Positions 33,230 to 42,084 of a stretch of DNA of 64,000 nucleotides are shown here, in pieces. The notes below the pieces were generated by a model. It had not been told where the DNA came from. It saw only the letters and a program-made list of their open reading frames with translations, and made no database searches. This DNA comes from SpSt-398 sp041752235 (GTDB taxonomy: Bacteria; Bacteroidota; Bacteroidia; Chitinophagales; Chitinophagaceae), in assembly GCA_041752235.1 (NCBI GenBank), contig JBGSHM010000008.1:43894-107893 (forward strand), written 5' to 3'. The position numbers were made by a program, and so were the translations under genes. How positions within the stretch are numbered: position 1 is the stretch's first letter; every line of letters begins with the position of its first letter.

Positions 33230-34600
33230 GTGTCTTTACCAACCGCATTCCTGCAATCACTGGATGGCCTTCCTGGTTTTAACAAGGAGGCATTCTTGCA
33301 AATTCATGCCGATGCAGGGTCATTGACCTCCATTCGTATCAATCCCCTTAAATGTTCCATCGCTCCTGAATCCCTTCCTGTGGCGGGGAAAGTCCCCTGG
33401 ACGGAATTTGGGTTTTATTTAGAAAAAAGACCATCCTTCACCTTCGATCCTTTTTTTCATGCGGGAACCTATTACGTGCAGGAAGCCAGTTCCATGTTCC
33501 TTGAACAGGCCATGCGTCAATCACTCGATCTGTCAAAGCCTTTGCGGGTATTGGATATCAGTGCTGCCCCCGGAGGGAAATCCACCCATTTACAATCTCT
33601 TCTTTCGCCCAATAGCCTCCTGGTCAGCAATGAGGTGATCCGTTCCAGAAGCCATATTCTCTATGAGAATTGCATGAAATGGGGTGGGGCCAATGTGGTG
33701 GTTACAAATAATGATCCCCGTGATTTCTCCAGGTTAGAAGGCTGGTTTGATGTCATAGTGGTGGATGCCCCGTGTAGCGGAAGTGGTCTGTTTCGACGGG
33801 ATCCTGAAGCCATTGGAGAATGGAGCGAGGAAGCGGTGACGCTCTGCAGCCAGCGTCAACAACGGATATTGGCGGATATTTTACCTGCCTTAAAAAAAGA
33901 AGGGGTATTGATCTATTCCACCTGCTCCTATTCAAGGGAGGAGGATGAAGCGATCCTGGATTGGATTGTGCAGGAAGGCGAACTGGAAACCATCTCGCTT
34001 CAATTGGAAAAAGAATGGGGGATCGTTGAAACGGAATCAACTGCTGGCGCAAAAGGATACCGATTTTGGCCCGATCAGGTAAAGGGGGAAGGTTTCTTTA
34101 TGGGTTGTTTCCGGAAGCCGCAGGGAGAAGAAGAACCGGCCTATAGCAAAGAAAAAAAGATCAGTCCTTTATCCCGAAAGGAACAGGCCGATATCTCTCC
34201 CTGGGTCAAACAAGAGGGACTCTTTTTTTGGAAGCATGAGCAATTCATTCAGGCCATTCAGGAAGAAAGCCAACAGGTTATAGGCGCAATATTCCACGCC
34301 CTCCGCGTGGTTAATGCGGGTTTCCGGATGGGTGAGTGGATGCGGGACAAATTGATCCCTGACCATGCATTGGCCATGACCGTAAGTGTACAAAATGAAA
34401 TCCCCCGATTGAATCTGGATAAAGAGCAGGCTATCCGTTATTTGCAACGAAAAGAGATCACCGGTGGCGCCATCCGTGGTTGGCAACTCGCTCATTTTTC
34501 CGGACATAACCTGGGATGGGTCAATGTGTTGCCCAACCGGGTCAATAACTACTATCCCAAGGAGTTGCGAATTCTCAAAGAGGATGGAGCGAATGGGTAA
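33230..34600 (+). CDS. RsmF/RsmB-type rRNA cytosine-C5 methyltransferase
   Basis: A protein of about 456 residues of the NOL1/NOP2/Sun family. The SAM site is DISAAPGGKSTHLQSLL, the two catalytic cysteines are in VVDAPCSGSGLFRRDPE and YSTCSYSREEDEAILDWI. The C-terminal 150 or so residues (RYLQRKEITGGAIRGWQLAH, GHNLGWVNVLPNRVNNYYP) match the RsmF-type RNA-binding tail, so 16S rRNA is the likely target. The start is proposed at GTG 33230, because a -7 element TATTTTTG (33219-33226) lies just upstream and the ATG at 33200 is inside a repeat. Confidence 0.85.
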   Translation: MSLPTAFLQSLDGLPGFNKEAFLQIHADAGSLTSIRINPLKCSIAPESLPVAGKVPWTEFGFYLEKRPSFTFDPFFHAGTYYVQEASSMFLEQAMRQSLDLSKPLRVLDISAAPGGKSTHLQSLLSPNSLLVSNEVIRSRSHILYENCMKWGGANVVVTNNDPRDFSRLEGWFDVIVVDAPCSGSGLFRRDPEAIGEWSEEAVTLCSQRQQRILADILPALKKEGVLIYSTCSYSREEDEAILDWIVQEGELETISLQLEKEWGIVETESTAGAKGYRFWPDQVKGEGFFMGCFRKPQGEEEPAYSKEKKISPLSRKEQADISPWVKQEGLFFWKHEQFIQAIQEESQQVIGAIFHALRVVNAGFRMGEWMRDKLIPDHALAMTVSVQNEIPRLNLDKEQAIRYLQRKEITGGAIRGWQLAHFSGHNLGWVNVLPNRVNNYYPKELRILKEDGANG

Positions 34601-34635
34601 AATTTCCTCATCTTTGCAGCCCAAACCCGGATCGT

Positions 34636-35583
34636 ATGAAGAAGATGATTTTTTTAGGATTGTTCCTGGCGGTCAATATGTTGGTGTTAGCCCAGGACAA
34701 CCGCCTGGTGGTCAAAAAAGGATCAAACGGACTCTACCTTGAGCATTCCGTAGCGGCTAAAGAAGGCCTGTACTCCATCGGCCGGTTGTATAATGTCCAT
34801 CCACGTCACCTGGCTTCCTATAATAACTGGGATCTGTCCAAAGGACTGGCCATTGGTCAGCTTATCCAGGTTCCATTGACCGATACCAATTTCAACCTAC
34901 AGGCTCAAAGAGGTACTCCTGTTTATTATGTGACCGGTCAGGGTGAAGGATTGTTTCGGGTTAGCCAACTTTCCAAAAAGCTTACCGCCGAAAAATTACG
35001 CCAGTGGAATGGCCTGAAATCAGATAATATTGCTGCCGGGCAATACCTCGTTATCGGATATCTTATTTCCGATGAATGGACAAAGTATAAACCTGAAGTG
35101 GTAGCAAACCAACCCGAAGTAAAAGAGCCGGTTAAGCCCGCTGAACCAGAAATGGCGCAGGAAAAACCGGTGGTGGAAACACCTAAAACGGTCGTGTCGG
35201 AACCAGTAAAAGTTGAACCAAAGCCGGTTCAGTCAGTCTCTCAAAAATCCGGATCCGAAGGATATTTCAAACCTTTTTATGATCAGCAGATCAAATTGCA
35301 ACCCGTTTCAAAACAACAGACCCTCAACGCCAGCATCTTCAAAACCCTGAGTGGCTGGCAGGATGGTAAATTTTATTTGTTGATGGATAATGTGCTTCCT
35401 GGTACGATCGTAAAGCTCTCCAATCCGGAGAACGGAAAAGTGGTTTATGCTAAAGTGCTAGGAGAAATGGCGGGGATCAAACTCAATCAAGGGCTGGATA
35501 TACGGATCAGCAATGCGGCTGCTTCGGTACTCGAAATCCCTGAGGCCAATACAGAGAAATTTATTGTTCAAATCGAGTGGTAA
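34636..35583 (+). CDS. LysM-domain secreted protein
   Basis: A 315-residue protein with a signal peptide (MKKMIFLGLFLAVNMLVLAQ). Two LysM-like units follow: VAAKEGLYSIGRLYNVHPRH (about 38-78) and TGQGEGLFRVSQLSKKLTAE (about 100-140), which bind peptidoglycan. Then comes a Pro/Glu/Val-rich linker (about 160-205). The C-terminal 100 or so residues (FYLLMDNVLPGTIVKLSNPE, GLDIRISNAAASVLEI) resemble a double-psi barrel as in RlpA-like proteins, but the match is only general. It probably acts in the periplasm. A CATCTTTG close to the -7 consensus lies at 34609. Confidence 0.7.
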   Translation: MKKMIFLGLFLAVNMLVLAQDNRLVVKKGSNGLYLEHSVAAKEGLYSIGRLYNVHPRHLASYNNWDLSKGLAIGQLIQVPLTDTNFNLQAQRGTPVYYVTGQGEGLFRVSQLSKKLTAEKLRQWNGLKSDNIAAGQYLVIGYLISDEWTKYKPEVVANQPEVKEPVKPAEPEMAQEKPVVETPKTVVSEPVKVEPKPVQSVSQKSGSEGYFKPFYDQQIKLQPVSKQQTLNASIFKTLSGWQDGKFYLLMDNVLPGTIVKLSNPENGKVVYAKVLGEMAGIKLNQGLDIRISNAAASVLEIPEANTEKFIVQIEW

Positions 35584-35587
35584 ACAT

Positions 35588-35647
35588 CTTAGCGCCTTTG
35601 CGGTTAAGTTACTTAACCGCAAAGACGCTAAGGCGCTAAGGGACGCA
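35588..35647. repeat. ACCGC-type 8-base inverted repeat
   Basis: CTTAGCGCCTTTGCGGTTAA then CTTAACCGCAAAGACGCTAA and GGCGCTAAGG. The right arm reads CGCAAAGA CGCTAAGG CGCTAAGG. A strong hairpin between convergent genes. Confidence 0.8.
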
Positions 35648-35654
35648 GGGATAG

Positions 35655-36587
35655 CTAAATTCGGAAGCCCCTAAGAAATTCTTCCACGCCCATTCTTTTC
35701 TTTCCTTCCAACTGTAATTCCTTCACCTTCACATACCCATCGCTGCAAGCGAATTTGAATTCATTTTTCCCATCGCAGACAAATTCACCAGGAGCATGTT
35801 GCGGAAGCGTGATCTCTTTCTCCGTCCTATAGATCTTTAGTGTTTTCCCGTTAAGGGTCGTAAAGGCACCCGGGAATGGAGAAAGTCCTCGGATCAGGTT
35901 ATGCACCGCTTCTGTTGGTTGCTGGAATTGGATCCGGCAGGTCTCCGTAAATATTTTAGGGGCATGGTTGAGCGATGAAACGGGAAAACTATCCTGCGGT
36001 TTTTCTTTCAGCGTTTCATCAGCCAATCCCTCCATGGTCCTGACCAATAATTGGGCACCAATTTCCTTCATCCGGTCATGCACTTCTCCGGCGGTTTCAT
36101 TTTCTCCGATCGGAAAGGAATCCTGTAATAAAATATCACCCGTGTCTATTTCGTGTTTGAGTCGAAAGGTTGTAACACCAGTTTCCTTTTCCCCGTTGAT
36201 CACCGCCCAATTGATCGGGGCGGCACCTCGGTACTGCGGTAATAAGGAGCCATGCAAATTGACTGAACCCATCGGGGGCATATTCCAAACCATTTCCGGC
36301 AACATCCGAAAGGCAACCACTACCTGTATATCCGCTTTTATGTTTTTAAGACGTTCAATGAAAACCGGGTCGCGTAATTTTTCCGGTTGTAAAACTTCGA
36401 TCCCTTTTTCTACGGCATATTTCTTTACTGCACTTTGCGTGAGTTGCATGCCCCTTCCGGCTGGTTTATCCGGCGCCGTTACCACCGCCACAATATTTGC
36501 TCCTGCCTGCACCAGCGCATCCAGGGAGGCTACGGCAAATTCGGGGGTGCCCATGAAAATGATCCGGAGGGAGGGGAGGGTTTTCAT
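35655..36587 (-). CDS. fmt: Methionyl-tRNA formyltransferase
   Basis: A 310-residue enzyme that formylates initiator Met-tRNA. The N-terminal FMGTPEFAVASLDALVQAG, TAPDKPAGRGMQLTQSAVKK, and the folate/catalytic block LPQYRGAAPINWAVINGE with HEIDTGDIL are diagnostic; the C-terminal OB-like domain follows. The start at ATG 36587 was chosen over an in-frame ATG at 36638, because the extra residues are a translation of the palindromic repeat, and a -7 element lies at 36594-36601. Confidence 0.95.
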   Translation of the reverse strand: MKTLPSLRIIFMGTPEFAVASLDALVQAGANIVAVVTAPDKPAGRGMQLTQSAVKKYAVEKGIEVLQPEKLRDPVFIERLKNIKADIQVVVAFRMLPEMVWNMPPMGSVNLHGSLLPQYRGAAPINWAVINGEKETGVTTFRLKHEIDTGDILLQDSFPIGENETAGEVHDRMKEIGAQLLVRTMEGLADETLKEKPQDSFPVSSLNHAPKIFTETCRIQFQQPTEAVHNLIRGLSPFPGAFTTLNGKTLKIYRTEKEITLPQHAPGEFVCDGKNEFKFACSDGYVKVKELQLEGKKRMGVEEFLRGFRI

Positions 36588-36593
36588 TACATG

Positions 36594-36601
36594 CAAATGT
36601 A
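36594..36601 (-). promoter_or_regulatory. Promoter -7 element of fmt
   Basis: Reads TACATTTG on the minus strand and ends 6 bases before the ATG. It abuts the palindrome at 36601-36660. Confidence 0.6.
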
Positions 36602-36660
36602 GTGAATAGTGAATGGTGAATAGTGAATCTTCATTCACTATTCACCATTCACTATTCACT
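36601..36660. repeat. Perfect 28-bp palindrome of GTGAATA heptamers
   Basis: Left arm A GTGAATA GTGAATG GTGAATA GTGAAT (28 bases), loop CTTC, right arm the exact reverse complement. It overlaps the stop codon of the next gene (36656-36658) and touches the fmt promoter. Confidence 0.95.
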
Positions 36661-38092
36661 TCTTCATATACTCACTAAATATCCCCGAGCCCGGATAATC
36701 CGCATCATTCATCCACAACACTTTTGCTCCTTTGATATAAGAGAAATACACATCGTATTTTTTTGGTTTCTTTTCAATATCTGAGAACCAGACCTGCCAG
36801 TCATTCACCATCTTAAAACTTCCCTCACTCTTTACAGAAACAAATTGTGTTTGCCCACCATAGGAATTAGCCGCCGCGAGACTCCATTTATAACGCCCCG
36901 GCGCATTAAAATCAAATTCCTGTGCACTGGAATAAGTGCTCATACCCGCACTTGCTCCGGTGTAAATATTGGTATAAAAAGTATTGCTGGAAAACCGGTC
37001 GCCCCAGAGACCCGTCAGTTCAAATTCTTTTACCCCAAACCGATTGTATCCATACATCAACTTGATCTTGTTCCATACATCCAGTCCGGCATTTTGAAGG
37101 GATTGAATGGTAAACCCAAATTCATTGGCAAAGCTTTGTTCATCTGGTGTCACTACCTCCATCCAAACCGAACTGGCTTTATTGAACAGAGATACCAACA
37201 CCCTTTGTCCCGTTTGCGGATCGGTAAGCGTAGCCTGGCAGAAATAGGCTTTCTCCCAATCCAATAGATTTGGTCCGAGCTGGTAATTCTGAATAGAGCT
37301 ATACCTTGGAGCCACCAGTATATTCCAGGCTACTCCACAATTTTCGCCCATATCCGTGTTTGTTACATTGACACTGGGATTGGGGTAGTGAAGAATGACC
37401 TTGATATTTCCTTTGACCACTTCCACCCAGTCTTCCTTAGCGGTACTGACCCATCCATTATCAAAACGGGTTTCCGTAAAACCCGAGTTTTGGAGGGTAT
37501 TACCCGATGATCCCAACTGTCCCTGTGTACCCGGGTCGGGGGTATTATTTACCGGGGTATTGTTTTCTGGCTCATTGTTCACCGGGGTATTATTCACCGG
37601 GGTTTCGTTCTGGGGAGGAGAATTGGTTTGACCCGCGCCTGCATTAGGATCCTGCATCGGTTCAAAGGATACAGAAGGCGCCTGTTCAGGTACCCCAAAA
37701 TATAGGTTGCTTTCTTTCTTGTCCATCGAAAAATAACCCATCAGGTACTGACCGCCTTTTTCCAGCCAAACAAATTTATCATCCCCATCAACGGGAGCGA
37801 GGTTCCAACCCTGGGTGATCAATTGATCAATCAGCGAATCTGAATTGTAACCGGAGGTTGAAACAGGCGGCAGGTACAGTACCTCCACGGCACCAATACC
37901 GGTACCGTATTTTTTACTTTCAAGTTCCAATAGCATACGCGCCCCAGTTTCAGACAAGAATCGTTTGTCCGATCGGCTATTGGCAGGTAAAGAAATACCC
38001 GCCATGGCAGACTGTGTAACCGGATCCACTTTCATCTGCCCAAATGTTGGCAGCAGGACCAGAAGAAGGAAGGGGAGAAAGAGGTGTTTCAT
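36656..38092 (-). CDS. Secreted protein of unknown function with Asn-Pro-Thr linker
   Basis: A protein of about 478 residues. MKHLFLPFLLLVLLPTFGQM is the signal peptide. After an N-terminal domain (about residues 25-145) comes a linker of TPVNN/NNEPENN repeats (about 160-190), then a C-terminal domain of about 280 residues with GRYKWSLAAANSYGGQTQFV and FSYIKGAKVLWMNDADYPG near the end. No family is recognised. The start at ATG 38092 is fixed by the signal peptide. It lies directly downstream of the cytolysin-like gene on the same strand, but a 39-bp inverted repeat separates them. Confidence 0.7.
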   Translation of the reverse strand: MKHLFLPFLLLVLLPTFGQMKVDPVTQSAMAGISLPANSRSDKRFLSETGARMLLELESKKYGTGIGAVEVLYLPPVSTSGYNSDSLIDQLITQGWNLAPVDGDDKFVWLEKGGQYLMGYFSMDKKESNLYFGVPEQAPSVSFEPMQDPNAGAGQTNSPPQNETPVNNTPVNNEPENNTPVNNTPDPGTQGQLGSSGNTLQNSGFTETRFDNGWVSTAKEDWVEVVKGNIKVILHYPNPSVNVTNTDMGENCGVAWNILVAPRYSSIQNYQLGPNLLDWEKAYFCQATLTDPQTGQRVLVSLFNKASSVWMEVVTPDEQSFANEFGFTIQSLQNAGLDVWNKIKLMYGYNRFGVKEFELTGLWGDRFSSNTFYTNIYTGASAGMSTYSSAQEFDFNAPGRYKWSLAAANSYGGQTQFVSVKSEGSFKMVNDWQVWFSDIEKKPKKYDVYFSYIKGAKVLWMNDADYPGSGIFSEYMKK

Positions 38093-38132
38093 CTTGGTCA
38101 TTTGATGATTTAAAGAATGAGGAATTTGAGAG

Positions 38133-38254
38133 TTTACCGCAGAGAACAAGAGAACGCAGAGTTACGCAGAGAAATTAAGTAGGAATAATAATTAATAATC
38201 AATAATCAATAATACCTCTGCGTAACTCCGCGTTCTCTTGTTCTCTGCGGTAAA
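38133..38254. repeat. 39-bp near-perfect inverted repeat (CGCAGAG type)
   Basis: Left arm TTTACCGCAGAGAACAAGAG and AACGCAGAGTTACGCAGAG (38133-38171); right arm 38216-38254 is its reverse complement with one mismatch. The 44-base centre is A+T-rich (AATAATCAATAATCAATAAT). Within the arm CGCAGAG recurs after 18 and 9-10 bases. Confidence 0.95.
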
Positions 38255-38277
38255 TGCCAAATCTCTAAATAGTAATC

Positions 38278-39972
38278 TTAGTTCGGCATAAACGCACCAC
38301 CCGGCTGGAATAACCCATTAAAGGGCAGACGCAGGCGTTGTTGGTTCTTTTGCAATAAGACGGCAATGTTGTTGAACTGGATCTGTTTTTGTTCAATGGC
38401 ATTGTTTTGGTCTATAAAATTCAGTGTGATCACCGCACCGGTAATATTCCAGGCGTCATAATCAAGGAAGATCGGTTTGGGATCAAAGAATACATCCACA
38501 TAGCCACCCGATTGTTTAAAGGATTCCAGGAGAAGGTCATTTGGATTTATACCTGACTTTAAATGTATGGCTATATCATTGGAGCTTTTAAATTCAATAT
38601 TGTTGAAATTATTCTCCGCCACCATCAGTTTATTGGAGTTCGTTAATTCAACGATGGCATTTGAACCTTGTTCTTTGTTGTCTTTACCGGTATAAAGGGT
38701 GATTGTGGCCGTGGAAAGACGATAAATGGAAGAACTGGGAACACATTTTCTAACCGTGAATTTATCGGTGGCCGTTTCAATACCCAGGATATTCCCGTTC
38801 AGGTCCATAAAGGAATAGGATATGGGTTGGGCACTTTGGTAATTACACCTCGAAAGCAGATCGGTGATCTCTGTCTGTAGTTTATCCGTAGAAAGGATGG
38901 TAGTATTCATGGGGCCGCCAATGATATACACATTGGCCGTGGTAGAAGCCGCTTTACTGCTTTTTAAGTAATTGAAGGTGGCAAAGGCATTGGCAGAAAC
39001 ACCTTTTCCACTATCCGCGCCAAAACTGGCTTTGAAATCCACATCGTCTTTGTTGGTAACCACGGTGATCTCCAGGTTGGCCAATACCCTTGCGCCATAG
39101 GTGACACTCTTGATCACCATCAGATTGGCATTGTTGGCTTCAATGGATTTATCGGAAAAGAATCCACTTGCCGGTACCGAGGTAGTAAGCGTGTATAAAG
39201 GTTTAATGGCATCAATTGTGAGATAATATTTCTTTTCTGTCTGGCTGACATTAAAACCGCCGGATGCCTTAAAGCCAGCGTAGCCGCCCCCGGCAGAGAG
39301 TTTTATAGAGAGGTCCGCGTCATTATCTGATGTAAATACGCGGTATTGGATATTGGCACTGCCTCCGGTTGTGGAAAAAGGGCGGATCAGGGTAGCGATC
39401 TTGCTATTGATATTGTTCATGGTCGGATTGGCCACATCTTCATACGTGGAGCCCGTACTGTTGGCCAGGTTATCGGTGGCAATGGTGATGGGGTTACGAC
39501 CCTGTTCCATAGGACGGAAATTGCCGGAGAAAAAATTGGTAAAGGAGTAGATCGCTCCTGGGAAAATATGGATGGCCTGTTGATTGTAATTCACATTCAT
39601 GAAGGTCAGGCTTTGCGCATTGATATTTTTAACCTCGCTGACGCAATTGTCGATTCCCTGGTTTTGTTCGGTTCGGTTGGATATATTCTCCTTAACCACC
39701 CCACCAAAATTGTTGGTCACATTCTGGGGATTTTGGCGGATGGTTGTATATAACTGTCCTCCATCAGGCTGAGTGTAAACATGGGTCGGGTTGGTAAAAT
39801 TACCTGTCGGCTTGATCACCGTACCAATCACTTTGGGGGTGGTCCCCGCCGTTTTTACCTGCTTGATAGGTTGGGTGGTTTTGGTCGGTGTTTTGGTCAC
39901 GCGTTGAAACTGTGCCTGGGCCAAATTTCCGATTGCTACCAGGAAAAGGAGCAATACAAAGGTCTTTTTCAT
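38278..39972 (-). CDS. Cholesterol-dependent cytolysin-like secreted protein
   Basis: A 564-residue protein with a signal peptide (residues 1-20, ending LAQAQ) and a Thr/Lys/Pro-rich region to about 60. Residues 115-390 resemble domains 1-3 of thiol-activated (cholesterol-dependent) cytolysins: NYNQQAIHIFPGAIYSFTNF, SQTEKKYYLTIDAIKPLYTL, VIKSVTYGARVLANLEITVV (compare the CDC block SVAYGRQVYLKLE) and AQPISYSFMDLNGN. The membrane-binding undecapeptide rich in Trp (ECTGLAWEWWR) is not present; the last 160 or so residues differ from CDC domain 4. It is therefore a CDC-like protein (CDCL), probably pore-forming, as described in other Bacteroidota. The start at ATG 39972 is fixed by the signal peptide. 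Confidence 0.72.
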   Translation of the reverse strand: MKKTFVLLLFLVAIGNLAQAQFQRVTKTPTKTTQPIKQVKTAGTTPKVIGTVIKPTGNFTNPTHVYTQPDGGQLYTTIRQNPQNVTNNFGGVVKENISNRTEQNQGIDNCVSEVKNINAQSLTFMNVNYNQQAIHIFPGAIYSFTNFFSGNFRPMEQGRNPITIATDNLANSTGSTYEDVANPTMNNINSKIATLIRPFSTTGGSANIQYRVFTSDNDADLSIKLSAGGGYAGFKASGGFNVSQTEKKYYLTIDAIKPLYTLTTSVPASGFFSDKSIEANNANLMVIKSVTYGARVLANLEITVVTNKDDVDFKASFGADSGKGVSANAFATFNYLKSSKAASTTANVYIIGGPMNTTILSTDKLQTEITDLLSRCNYQSAQPISYSFMDLNGNILGIETATDKFTVRKCVPSSSIYRLSTATITLYTGKDNKEQGSNAIVELTNSNKLMVAENNFNNIEFKSSNDIAIHLKSGINPNDLLLESFKQSGGYVDVFFDPKPIFLDYDAWNITGAVITLNFIDQNNAIEQKQIQFNNIAVLLQKNQQRLRLPFNGLFQPGGAFMPN

Positions 39973-40112
39973 TTTATTTTTATTTTTTGTGATTGATGGG
40001 TCGAAAGTAGACCTTGGCCGACCCGAAAGCACTCCCCTAAAAACAGGAGATTTTTAATAAATCAAAAAATCATGGAAAAAGGGGAGAAGGGTAAGGGTTG
40101 CATGATCGTTTA

Positions 40113-40143
40113 TTTGTAGTATGAGGTATTATCTCTACATTTC
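40113..40143 (+). promoter_or_regulatory. Promoter of the TPR histidine kinase operon
   Basis: TTTG at 40113-40116, 19 bases, TACATTTC at 40136-40143 (one mismatch to TAnnTTTG), 3 bases before the ATG at 40147. On the other strand a TACTTTCG (40002-40009) may serve the cytolysin-like gene. Confidence 0.5.
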
Positions 40144-40146
40144 TAT

Positions 40147-42084
40147 ATGAAGTCGCTATTACTATATCTGGGTCTCTTTTGGATCATCCCCATTCCTGTC
40201 CAGGGTCAGGTGCAAATGAATAAGGACAGCCTGCTTCGATTATTGCCCACAGCTAAAGAGGATACGAATAAAGTACTCCTTTATATCAACATCGGGCAAC
40301 AATATGAAGGAACCGATCCGGAAACCGCCAAAGCCTATTACCGCCAGGCCCGTGACCTTAGCCGAAAAATGAATTATACCCTGGGTGAGATTCGGTTCAT
40401 CACCAATTATACCTACCTACTGAATATGCAGGGGCGATATGATTCTTCCATTCAACTCAATCTTCAGTCGGTGGCACTGGCCCGGCAGATCAACCATACA
40501 GAGTATCTGGCAAAATGCTTGTTCAATTCCGGCACATCCTATCAATATGCGGGAATGTATGATAGCGCCATCATACAATACGAAGAAGGGAAAAAGGTGT
40601 TTGCATTGCTTAAGAATGAAATGCTGGAGGCACGGAGCAAGGATATCCTTCAATTACTTTATGCGGAATTGCACCGGTATGATAAAGCGATCGAGTTAGG
40701 AGAAAGCGCGATCGCTTATTTTAGAAAGACGGGGGATAAATATCCTCTCGCCCTTTCGCTTAGTAATACCGGGTTGAGTTATGTGAGTACTGGCAAGTTG
40801 GATATGGCCGTTTCGTATTTTAAAGAATCATTGGCGCTGGGCAAGGAGATCGGTGATCTCCAGATCGAAACCACGAACATGCTTAACCTGGGTGATTGCC
40901 TGATACAGACCAACCAGTATAGCGAATTACTGCCCTATTTCAAAAGGGCGCTTGAGCTAAGTCAAATCATGGGGGCCAGAGAAAGTGAAGCCATTGCCAA
41001 CAGAGGGCTGGCCATTTACTATTTATGGAAAAATGAACTCCCACTGGCAAAAAAACACATGGACCAGGCCCTCGAGATCACGGCCAATTCCGACCAACGC
41101 GTACAACACCGAAGGAATTTAGAGACCCTTTCCAGCGTACTTTTTGCCATGCACCGGGTAGAGGATGCAGAAGAAGCCTTGCGCACTTCGACCATTTTAG
41201 GAGATAGCCTGAATGGAGAGCTTATTCAAGAAACCACGCTCCAACTGGAGAAGAAGTATGAATCAGAACGAAAAGATAACCAGATACGTTTGCAACAGGC
41301 CAGTCTGAAACAAAAGACCACCTTGAATTATATGTTGATCGGTGGAGCCCTGGCCCTTTTGCTGATCTCTTTTCTGCTCTACCTTAATTATCGCCACAAA
41401 CAACGCCTGCAAATACAGCGTATCCAGGAGTTGGAGACCGAAAAACAACTCATGGCGACCGAGGCCGTGTTGAAAGGGGAGGAGCAGGAAAGAAGCCGAT
41501 TGGCAAAAGACCTTCATGATGGATTAGGGGGCATGTTATCCGGAATCAAATACTCATTGAATACCATGAAAGGAAACCAGATCATGACGCCCGAAAACCA
41601 ACAGGCTTTTGAGCGAAGTATGGATATGCTGGACAGTTCAATAAAGGAAATGCGCCGGGTGGCACATAATATGATGCCGGAGGCCCTTTTGAAATTTGGA
41701 TTGGATACAGCCTTGCGTGATTTTTGTAATGATATCAATCAGTCGGGCGCCTTAAAGATCACCTATCAATCCTTTGGTATGGATGGGGTGCAATGGGAAC
41801 AATCCACGGCGATCACGATCTATCGGATCGTCCAGGAATTGTTGAATAACACCATGAAACATGCCGCGGCGAGAACCGCCATCGTACAGGTAGGCCATAC
41901 CCCGGAAGGCACCAGCATCACGGTAGAAGACGATGGAAAGGGTTTCGACCCACTTTTTTTGAAAGGGGCGCGTGGCATTGGTTGGACCAATATCCAGAGC
42001 CGGATCAGTTACCTCCGTGGCCGCTGGGATGTACAGTCCGAACCCGGCAAAGGGACATCCATTCATATTGAAATCAATTCATGA
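40147..42084 (+). CDS. TPR sensor histidine kinase (NarX/LiaS-like)
   Basis: A 645-residue protein. A signal sequence is followed by several TPR units in the periplasm (for example LFNSGTSYQYAGMYDSAIIQ, SLSNTGLSYVSTGKLDMAVS). One transmembrane helix lies at about 395-415 (MLIGGALALLLISFLLYL). The HisKA_3 motif is SRLAKDLHDGLGGMLSG with the phosphorylated His near 456; the ATPase has VQELLNNTMKHAA (N-box) and VEDDGKGFDP (G1). It senses an unknown signal and phosphorylates the regulator encoded next, with which it overlaps by 4 bases. Confidence 0.92.
   Translation: MKSLLLYLGLFWIIPIPVQGQVQMNKDSLLRLLPTAKEDTNKVLLYINIGQQYEGTDPETAKAYYRQARDLSRKMNYTLGEIRFITNYTYLLNMQGRYDSSIQLNLQSVALARQINHTEYLAKCLFNSGTSYQYAGMYDSAIIQYEEGKKVFALLKNEMLEARSKDILQLLYAELHRYDKAIELGESAIAYFRKTGDKYPLALSLSNTGLSYVSTGKLDMAVSYFKESLALGKEIGDLQIETTNMLNLGDCLIQTNQYSELLPYFKRALELSQIMGARESEAIANRGLAIYYLWKNELPLAKKHMDQALEITANSDQRVQHRRNLETLSSVLFAMHRVEDAEEALRTSTILGDSLNGELIQETTLQLEKKYESERKDNQIRLQQASLKQKTTLNYMLIGGALALLLISFLLYLNYRHKQRLQIQRIQELETEKQLMATEAVLKGEEQERSRLAKDLHDGLGGMLSGIKYSLNTMKGNQIMTPENQQAFERSMDMLDSSIKEMRRVAHNMMPEALLKFGLDTALRDFCNDINQSGALKITYQSFGMDGVQWEQSTAITIYRIVQELLNNTMKHAAARTAIVQVGHTPEGTSITVEDDGKGFDPLFLKGARGIGWTNIQSRISYLRGRWDVQSEPGKGTSIHIEINS

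Noticed and set aside
38133..38254. Insertion sequence remnant
   Set aside because: The inverted repeat encloses only 44 AT-rich bases, no transposase fragment and no visible target-site duplication; kept as a repeat.
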